Source: Pleurodeles waltl (Eukaryota; Chordata; Amphibia; Caudata; Salamandridae). Taken from it: a stretch of DNA of 64,000 bases. The DNA lies in assembly GCF_031143425.1 (NCBI RefSeq), contig NC_090450.1, positions 216,329,442 to 216,393,441 of the forward strand, in the 5' to 3' direction. How positions within the stretch are numbered: position 1 is the stretch's first letter; the number at the start of each line of letters is the position of its first letter. Positions 57,935-64,000 of this stretch are shown piece after piece. The position numbers were made by a program, and so were the translations under genes. Under the pieces are notes generated by a model. That model saw nothing but the letters and a program-made list of their open reading frames with translations, was not told the origin of the DNA and did not search any database.

Positions 57935-60900
57935 TGGCGGAATCCGATTACAAAAACCAGCCTGCATCCGATGACTCGACGTGGGACATCTCTTGCACCA
58001 AACAGGAACCCACAGCTGTCTTCTATGGTGCATTTCTGACTTTTTTTTCCAACCAGAGAAACCACTTTTGCACCTTCATCCAGGTTAGCACGGGCTCCTG
58101 TTCTTCCTGGACTCTTCATCTGTTCTGGGACTTGTTCTCCTATCTCCACAGGTCTTCAGGTCCAGGAATCCATTGTTGTTGTCTTGAAGTCTTGCTTGGT
58201 TTTTGCATAATCCCTTACCACGACTCCTAGAGTGTCCTAAGGAAACTTGTTGTATATTACTCCTGTTTTCCTGGGCTCTGGGGTGGGGTACTTTACATAC
58301 CCTTCTTGTTTTCTTACACTCCCAGTGCCCCTCTACACACTACTCTTGCCTAGGTGGAGAACCGACTTTCGTATTCCACTATTTTAGTATATGGTTTGTG
58401 TTGCCCCTAGGCCTATTCTAGCCTCAGGTGATTTTCACTATTTGCACTATTTTGTGACTGTGTACTTACCTGATTTTGGTTACTAGTTTATATTTTATGT
58501 GTTTTACTTACCTCCTAAGGGATTATAGCATCTAAGATGATTTTGGCCTTATGTCACTAAAATAAAGTACCTTTATTTTTGGTAACTGTAGGAAGGTATC
58601 CTCTTTCTAGCCTAGTTACCCCCACTTTTGGCCTGTTTATGGGTAAATGTCAGGGTGTGGTTACTGTTTCACTGGGATCCTGCTAGCCAGGGCCCCAGTG
58701 CTCATGGTGGAAACCCTATGCTGTCAGTGTATTTGGTATGTGTCACTGGGATCATGCTAGCCAGGACCCCAGTGCTCATAAGTTTATGGCCTATATGTGT
58801 TCCCTGTGTGGTGCCTAACTGTTTTACTGAGGATCTGCTAACCAGAACCTCAGTGTTTATGCTCTCTCTGCTTTTAAAATTGTCACTGCAGGCTAGTGAC
58901 TATTTTCACCAATTCTGATTGGCACACTAGAACACCCTTATAATTCCCTAGTATATGGTACCTAGGTACCCAGGGTATTGGGGTTCCAGGAGATCCCTAT
59001 GGGCTGCAGCATTTCTTTTGCCATCCTTAGGGAGCTCAGACAATTCTTACACAGGACTGCCACTGCAGCCTGAGTGAAATAACGTCCACGTTATTTCACA
59101 GCCATTTTACACTGCACTTAAGTAACTTATAAGTCACCTCTATGTCTAAACCTCACCCAGTGAAGGTTAGGTGCAAAGTTACTAAGTGTGAGGGCACCCT
59201 GGCACTAGCCAAGGTGCCCCAACATTGTTCAGGGTAATTTCCCCAGACTTTGTGAGTGCGGGGACACCATTACAAGCGTAAACTACATATAGGTCAATAC
59301 CTATATGTAGCTTCACAATGGTAACTCTGAACATGGCCTTATAACATGTCTAAGATCATGGAATTGTCCCCCCAAGCCAAATCTGGTATTAGTGTGCCAA
59401 TCCCATGCATCCCCAGGGCTCCAGCATGGACCCTGGATACTGACAAACTAGCTCCCTGGGGTTTTTTCTGCAGCTACCGCTGCTGCCAACCCTCAGACAG
59501 GTTTCTGCCCTCCTGGGGTCAGGGAAGCCCAGTCCCAGGAAGGCAGAACAAAGGATTTCCTCTGATAGAGGGTGTTACACCCTCTCCCTTTGGAAATAGG
59601 TGTTAAGGGCTGGGGAGGAGTAGCCTCCCCCAGCCTCTGGAAATTGTTTGAAGGGCACAGATGGTGCCCTCTCTATGCATAAGCCAGTCTACACCGGTTC
59701 AGGGAGCCCCCAGCCCCTGCTCCGGTTGCGAAACTGGACAAAGGAAAGGGGAGTGACCACTCCCCAGTCCATCACCACCCCAGGGGTGGAGCCCAGAACT
59801 CCTCCAGTGTGTCCCAGACCTCTGCCATCTTGAATGCAGAGGTTTGAGGGCACAATGGAGACCTCTTAGTGGCCAGTGCCAGCAGGTGACGTCAGAGACC
59901 CCTCCTGATAGGCTCTTACCTGGTTAGGTAGCCAATCCTCCTCTGAGGGCTATTTAGGATCTCTCCTGTGGGTTTCTCTACAGATAATGAATGCAAGAGC
60001 TCACCAGTGTTCCTCTTCACTTCTCTCTTCGACTTCTGCCAAGGATCGACCACTGACTGCTCCAGGACACCTGCAAAACCACAACAAAGTAGCAAGAAGA
60101 CTACCAACAACATTGTAGCGCCTCATCCTGCTGGCTTTCTCAACTGTTTCCTGGTGTTGCATGCTCTGAGAGCTGTCTGCCTTCACCCTGCACTGGAAGC
60201 CAAGAAGAAATCTCCCGTGGGTCGAAGGAATCTCCCCCCTGCTAACACAGGCACCAAACTTCTGCATCACCAGTCCTCTGGGTCCCCTCTTATCCTGACG
60301 AGCGTGTTCCCTGGAACACAGGAGCTGGATCCATGTGACCCCGACAGTCCAGTGGTCCTTCTGTCAAACCTTAGTGGAGGTAAGTCCTTGCCTCCCCACA
60401 CCAGACAGTAATCCTGTGTACTGTGTGATCTGCAGCTGCTAGGGCTTCTGTGCACTTTTGCAAGACTTCCTTCTTGCATAGCACAGCCCAGGTCCCCAGC
60501 ACTCCGTCCTGCACTGCCCAACTTGCTGAGCTGACCTCCAACTTCGTGGGACCCTCTTTTGTTGTGCTGAATTGACTACCATGCTCAGATTTTCTGAATG
60601 CCTGTTCAGGTACTTCTGCGGGTGCTGCCTGCTTCTGCGTGGGCTCTCTGAGTTGCTGAGTGCCCCCCCTGTCTCCTTCTCCAAGAGGTGACCTCCTGGT
60701 CCTTCCTGGGCCCTGGCAGCACCCAAAACCTTCAACCACTACTCTTGCAGGTAGCAAGGCTTGTTTACTCTGAATCCTCCAGCACGCCGTGGGACATCTT
60801 CTGACCAAAGGAGAAGTTCCTGGCCCATTCCGTTGTTGCATAATCTTCAGCTTCTTCTACCCAGAGACAGCCCTTTTGCACCTTACTCCGGGGATTAGTG

Positions 60901-62740
60901 GGCTCCTGCCCCCCTGGACACTTGCGTGACTCTTGGACTTGGTCCCCTTCCTTTGCAGGTTCTCAGGTCCAGGAATCCATCTTCAGTGCTTTTCAGTCAG
61001 TTGTTGTCTTTGCAGAATCCCCTATCTCGACTTCACTGTCTTTCTGGGGTAGTAGGGCAACTTTACTCCTACTTTTCAGCATCTTGGGGTGGGGTATCTT
61101 GGACACCCTTAGTGTTTTCTTACACTCCCAACGACCCTCTACACACGACACTAGGCCTGGGGTCCATTCGTGGTTCGCATTCCACTTTTGGAGTATATGG
61201 TTTGTGTTGCCTCTAGGCCTATTTTCTCCTATTGCATTCTATTGTGTTCTACAGTGTTTGCACTACTTTTCTAAGTGTTTTAAGTACATGGTTTTGGTTT
61301 GTGTGTATATTTTGTGTGTATTACTTACCTCCTAAGGGAGTATATCCTCTGAGATACTTTTGGCATATTGTCACTAAAATAAAGTACCTTTATTTTTAGT
61401 AACTCTGAGTATTGTGTTTTCTTCTGATATAGTGCTATATGATATACGTGGTATAGTAGCAGCATTGCATGTCTCCTAGTTCAGCCTAAGCTGCTCTGCT
61501 GTAGCTACCTCAAACAGCCTAAGCTGCTAGAACACTACTAATCTACTAATAAGGGATAACTGGACCTGGCACAAGGTGTAAGTACCATCAGGTACCCACT
61601 ATAAGCCAGGCCAGCCTCCTACAGTAACACTGAGTATTGTCTTTCTTATGTGTAAGTACTGTGTGACTACAGTGGTATTGCAAGAGCTTTGCATGTCTCC
61701 TAGTTCAGCCTTGGCTTCTCTGCCTACAGCTACCTCTAGACAGCTTGGCTTCTAGACAGCTAAAGTGCTGAGAGCCCCTTCTTTGTCCTCAGTCGGAGTT
61801 GAGACCCCCAGATCCTCCTGGGCCCAAGTAGCACCCTTTCCCAAAAACACAACATTTTTGTGAGCCAAGGCTTGTTAGAGGAATCCAGTGACGAAAACCA
61901 GCCTGCATCCGACGACTCGACGTGGGACATCTCTTGCACCAAGCAGGAACCGGCAGAGGTCTTCTTTGGTGCATTTCTGACTTTTTCTTCCAACCGGAGA
62001 ATCCACTTTTGCACCTTCATCTGCGTTAGCAGGGGCTCCTGTTCTTCCTGGACTCTTCATCTGATCTTGGACTTGGTCTCCTCTCTCCACAGGTCTACTG
62101 GTCCAGGAATCCATTGTTGGTGTCTTGCAGTCTTGCTCGGTTTTTACATAATCCTTTACCACGACTCCTAGTGTCTTCTGAGAAAACTTGCTGTACTTTA
62201 CTCCTGTTTTCCTAGGCTCTGGGGTAGGATATTTACTTACCCTTGGTGTTTTCTTACACTCCCAGTGCCCCTCTACTCTTGCATAGGTGGGGAACCAACT
62301 TTCCCATTCACCTATTTTAGTATATGGTTTGTGTTGTCCCAGGCCCATTCTACCCTGAGGTTATTTTCACTATTTGCACTATTGTGTGACGGTGTACTTA
62401 CCTGATTTTGGTTACTTGTGTATATTTTATATGTTTTACTTACCTCCTAAGGGAGTATAGGCTCTGTGATATATTTGGCCCTGTGTCACTAAAATAAAGT
62501 ACCTTTTTGATTTGGAAACACTGAGTATTGTCTTTCTTGTGTGAAAGTACTGTGTGACTACAGTAGTATTGCAAGAGCTTTGCATTTCTCCTAGTTCAGC
62601 CTTGGCTGCTCTGTCTACAGCTACCTCTAGACAACCTGGCTTCTAGACACTTCCAACATTTCACTAATAAGGGATAACTGGACTAGGTATAAGGTGAAAG
62701 TACCATATTTACCCACTATAAAACAGGCCAGCATCCTACA
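57935..62740 (+). mobile_element. Gmr1-type LTR fragment(s) split by a solo LTR
   Basis: Segment 57935-58586 continues at 61624 after the inserted solo LTR: the phrase ACTGAGTATTGTCTTTCTT follows the insertion just as it follows the poly(A)-signal segment in the copy at 62.49 kb. After about 61.76 kb the sequence repeats the 55.96-56.5-kb part of the LTR again (GTGCTGAGAGCCCC...) and runs to CCAGCATCCTACA at 62740. This region is therefore two overlapping 3' LTR portions. The CCAGCCTGCATCCGA block occurs at 56.10, 57.96 and 61.90 kb. AATAAA occurs at 58561-58566 and 62493-62498. Confidence 0.7.
58587..61623 (+). mobile_element. Complete solo LTR of the Gmr1-type family, TSD GTAAC
   Basis: 3,037 bp from TGTAGGAAGGTATCC to CCAGCCTCCTACA, with inverted TGTAGGA/TCCTACA tips and GTAAC on both sides (58582-58586 and 61624-61628). 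AATAAA is at 61378-61383 in the segment TCACTAAAATAAAGTACC. It inserted into an older copy of the same LTR family. There are no internal genes; the ORFs in it (up to 156 codons) are not conserved between copies. Confidence 0.88.
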
Positions 62741-63560
62741 ACCCTCATGCACCATTTGGGAATCGGCATAAAAGTGAACACTTACAACATATGGTGCATG
62801 TCTGTGATCATCATTTGTGCAGCTGTACAAGTAGCTTCCATTTCACCATGTAACAAGGTTGCCTGTGTTGTGGGAATGGTTGGCGTTGTGCACAAAGGGA
62901 AATCTTCATACGGAATAACAGAAACAAGTGGCATCAATGTCACACTGCAGGCCTAATGTCACTACCCCATAATGCAACAGTACCATCATACACATAGTTT
63001 CCAGTGTGGATCCATGCTTCCCATTCCCCTCGTTCTACATTAACAAAGTCACAAAATGCATGCATTGATTCACATTGTACATCCTTACACCAACATTTGC
63101 CTGTGGAAGATATCCTGTAAGCAAGGAAATGCCCCTTCTACAGGGAGGGACAAACTAATGGGGCTGAGAATACGTGAAGGTTGCACTGTGCCATCTAATG
63201 ACCACATGTGTGAGGCCTGCTATAGGCAGATGACAAAGTGACACAAGCATTGTAAGCAATCGACCTCCCCGTGCTTTCCTGCACTAGTGCCATTATTCAT
63301 GGTGCCAATGCAGTAAAGCACCAAAATAGAGACAAAACTCAGTAGACTACTGTGAGAATGTCCACTATGGTGAACAGGAATGTAAATTACGTGCTACCAT
63401 GGTGTCAGTGACTGGGGTAAAGGGCCTGCAAGGAATATGGTGGTGTGGGATCAATGCACCAAATACCTTGAAATGTTGCCCTATGTGTGATGCACAATGC
63501 AACATACAATAAACAACTACAACCTGGGGTCTGTAGCATGTCACTGAGCCACCAGTAGCA
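62741..63560. other. No recognisable feature
   Basis: No ORF of note, no LTR ends. It may be the 5' part of the element that includes the next ORF. Confidence 0.35.
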
Positions 63561-63565
63561 GGTAA

Positions 63566-63883
63566 ATGATGAGCCATGTCAACAGCCACTACAGTCAAAG
63601 ATTGAGCTTTCACTATCCAATTGCAGAGGATGATGCCTCACCTCCGGTAGATTTGCCTGTCCTGGATTTCACAGATGACATGGAAGACCAGCTGCCGACA
63701 ATCAATGAAGAGACTCTCCAGGATGTCCTAGTTTCCTACCATACTCCACCTTCAGTCTCAGGGAGGACACACAGCGTTGTGGGGTCTCCACATGAACCAC
63801 CCAACTACCAACACACAGCACCAACCAGTCCTGCCACAGCCCTGGAGTCTGAGGACCCAGGCATCACTTTCAGAGGACAGTGA
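63566..63883 (+). other. Open frame, possibly part of a transposon-encoded regulatory protein
   Basis: 105 codons, acidic and Ser/Thr/Pro-rich, with PVLDFTDDMEDQLPTINEET and SVSGRTHSVVGSPHEPPNYQ phrases. The composition is unlike the random ORFs around it: the frame stays polar and free of stops. It resembles the disordered middle part of Myb-like proteins encoded by Harbinger elements, but I see no Myb helix here and the upstream part is not open. Another plus frame continues (63777-63980) with a Gly/Ala-rich stretch, perhaps after a frameshift. Low certainty. Confidence 0.3.
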
Positions 63884-64000
63884 TAGGAGTCCATCGGGAG
63901 CTGGCACAGCAGGTGCGGTTGGGGATGGAGACCATGGTCGGCAGCCTAGAGGGAGTGTAGAGGTGCCTCAGTCCAAATAAGGACAACTCAGCTGCCATCA

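Overview
The window looks like intergenic DNA from a very large, repeat-rich vertebrate genome. It is most likely a salamander or newt; that is an inference from the repeat style (3-kb LTR solo copies, GGCC-ended palindromic elements, two young class I endogenous retroviruses), not something the sequence proves. I find no convincing host gene, no rRNA or tRNA gene and no CRISPR. Almost everything recognisable is a mobile element, and many are nested.

Layout. 0.1-2.3 kb: a solo LTR-like repeat. 2.9-3.3 kb: a ~126-bp tandem repeat. 4.9-6.4 kb: two non-autonomous DNA elements, the second a 155-bp palindrome with TTA target duplications. 7.0-11.2 kb: a GC-rich unclassified repeat with ~175-bp tandem units, split by a 5'-truncated L1-like insertion with a 17-bp target duplication. 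11.9-22.7 kb: a ~1-kb solo LTR interrupted by provirus ERV1 (9.77 kb, minus strand; 1,611-bp LTRs with 12 differences; defective gag, pol and env). 27.0-27.6 kb: another short DNA element. 28.1-38.8 kb: an antisense LTR fragment interrupted by provirus ERV2 (9.86 kb, minus strand; two 773-bp LTRs identical by eye; open gag, pol and env). 42.2-47.2 kb: further LTR-like copies and a Harbinger-like element. 47.4-62.7 kb: Gmr1-type Ty3/gypsy elements with integrase ahead of reverse transcriptase. Their ~3-kb LTRs carry a nested solo LTR of another family, an inverted/direct repeat element and a second nested solo LTR. 62.7-64.0 kb: mostly unassigned, with one ORF that may be part of a transposon-encoded DNA-binding protein.

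The most notable object is ERV2. It has a tRNA-Lys1,2 primer-binding site, a strong splice donor, a 783-codon Gag ending in an amber codon in frame with a complete protease-RT-RNase H-integrase, and a complete Env with CXXC and CX6CC motifs. It has identical LTRs and a perfect 4-bp target duplication. This is the signature of a very recent, possibly competent insertion. ERV1 belongs to a different lineage, with an initiator-Met tRNA primer site. It is almost as young but has lost RNase H, integrase and most of the Env surface subunit by an internal deletion.
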